From JBGLNJ01 sp964353405 (GTDB lineage: Bacteria > Chloroflexota > Anaerolineae > Fen-1058): 6,714 bases of DNA. The stretch spans positions 1 through 6,714 of the forward strand of contig CAYGWJ010000194.1 in assembly GCA_964353405.1 (NCBI GenBank), written 5' to 3'. The notes under the pieces were generated by a model. It was not told the DNA's origin. It ran no database searches and saw nothing but the letters and a program-made list of their open reading frames with translations. The position numbers and the translations under genes were made by a program. Positions 6,492-6,714 of this stretch are shown piece by piece; within the stretch, counting starts at the first letter, position 1; every line of letters begins with the position of its first letter.

Positions 6492-6520
6492 AATATACAA
6501 GAAAAAGCCGTTTTTGTCAA
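6492..6520 (-). promoter_or_regulatory. Sigma70-type promoter of the Phd-like/methyltransferase operon
   Basis: On the minus strand a perfect -35 TTGACA (6515-6520) is followed after exactly 17 bases by TATATT (6492-6497), five of six to consensus. Start of transcription is expected near 6485, giving a leader of about 36 bases before the ATG at 6449. This is the clearest promoter in the window and the only good one upstream of the methyltransferase. Confidence 0.8.
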
Positions 6521-6589
6521 GTGTTTTGCAAAGGCTGATATGAAGTGGAAAAGTCTAATAGCAATAGGAAAACCGCAATAGTGCAAAAG

Positions 6590-6714
6590 TCACCCTGTAG
6601 ATGTCGAAGGTAAGGTCAGCCAACGCTGACGGAGCTTGTTCATCTGAGCACCGATGCGACGTGTGGAACGGGTGTGTAAGCGGAATCGCGCCTGATGTTG
6701 TTGAAAGCGTTGTT
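6590..6714 (-). other. Possible 3' end of an unidentified gene running off the right edge
   Basis: On the minus strand a frame is open from the window edge (first full codon at 6712) to a TGA at 6590-6592, giving 40 residues rich in Arg and Gln (for example RFRLHTRSTRRIGAQMNKLR). It has the flavour of a transposase tail, but I cannot name a family. A plus-strand frame starting with the ATG at 6601 is also open to the edge (38 codons), so one of them may be chance. A small hairpin (GTCAGC 6615-6620, GCTGAC 6625-6630) lies in the same stretch. Between 6521 and 6590 I see only A-rich sequence without a recognisable feature. Confidence 0.2.

Noticed and set aside
6450..6500. N-terminal extension of the Phd-like protein from the ATG at 6500
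   Set aside because: Those codons overlap the -10 box and the palindrome, and the ATG at 6449 has a ribosome binding site and matches the family start.
6502..6515. A5-GCCG-T5, looking like a small terminator hairpin
   Set aside because: The stem is only A-T pairs with a 4-base loop, and it forms the spacer of a near-consensus promoter.

Overview
The window looks like a bacterial chromosome of high G+C content carrying a short lower-G+C defence insert on its right side. A sampled line inside uvrA is about 70% G+C, while a sampled line inside the methyltransferase is about 47%. The heptanucleotide repeat tracts around and inside uvrA, together with the NYN/LOTUS protein, remind me of Chloroflexota (Anaerolineae-type) genomes. 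That is an impression from memory; no marker gene here proves the phylum.

Left part (1-4000). A NYN-nuclease/LOTUS-type protein reads leftwards and runs off the window edge. The excision-repair ATPase gene uvrA reads rightwards. The 221-base gap between them holds two divergent TATAAT boxes, an 8-bp inverted repeat placed so that one bound protein could cover both promoters, and two heptanucleotide repeat tracts. The larger tract fills the predicted uvrA leader. A tract with the same GCARG-type unit recurs inside the uvrA coding frame and encodes an extra Lys/Gln-rich insert in the first ATPase half.

Middle (4001-4162). A roughly 112-116-bp hairpin element with perfect terminal inverted repeats lies between two copies of a 10-bp direct repeat, as a MITE-like insertion would. 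The right copy of the direct repeat supplies the ribosome binding site of the next gene.

Right part (4163-6520). This is a compact restriction-modification locus. A GIY-YIG endonuclease of the Eco29kI type (+) converges on an amino-type DNA methyltransferase (-), with a 15-base tail-to-tail overlap. Directly upstream of the methyltransferase, on the same strand, is a small Phd/YefM-type antitoxin-like gene with no toxin beside it. It has a good sigma70-type promoter (TTGACA, 17 bases, TATATT) and a perfect 24-bp palindrome over the expected transcription start. The simplest reading is that the Phd-like protein represses its own promoter and so also sets methyltransferase expression, in the role a C protein plays in other R-M systems. 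This arrangement, and pairing an Eco29kI-like nuclease with a TSPPY methyltransferase, are the most interesting points in the window.

The last ~190 bases (6521-6714) hold no confident gene, only short open frames running off the edge and a small hairpin.
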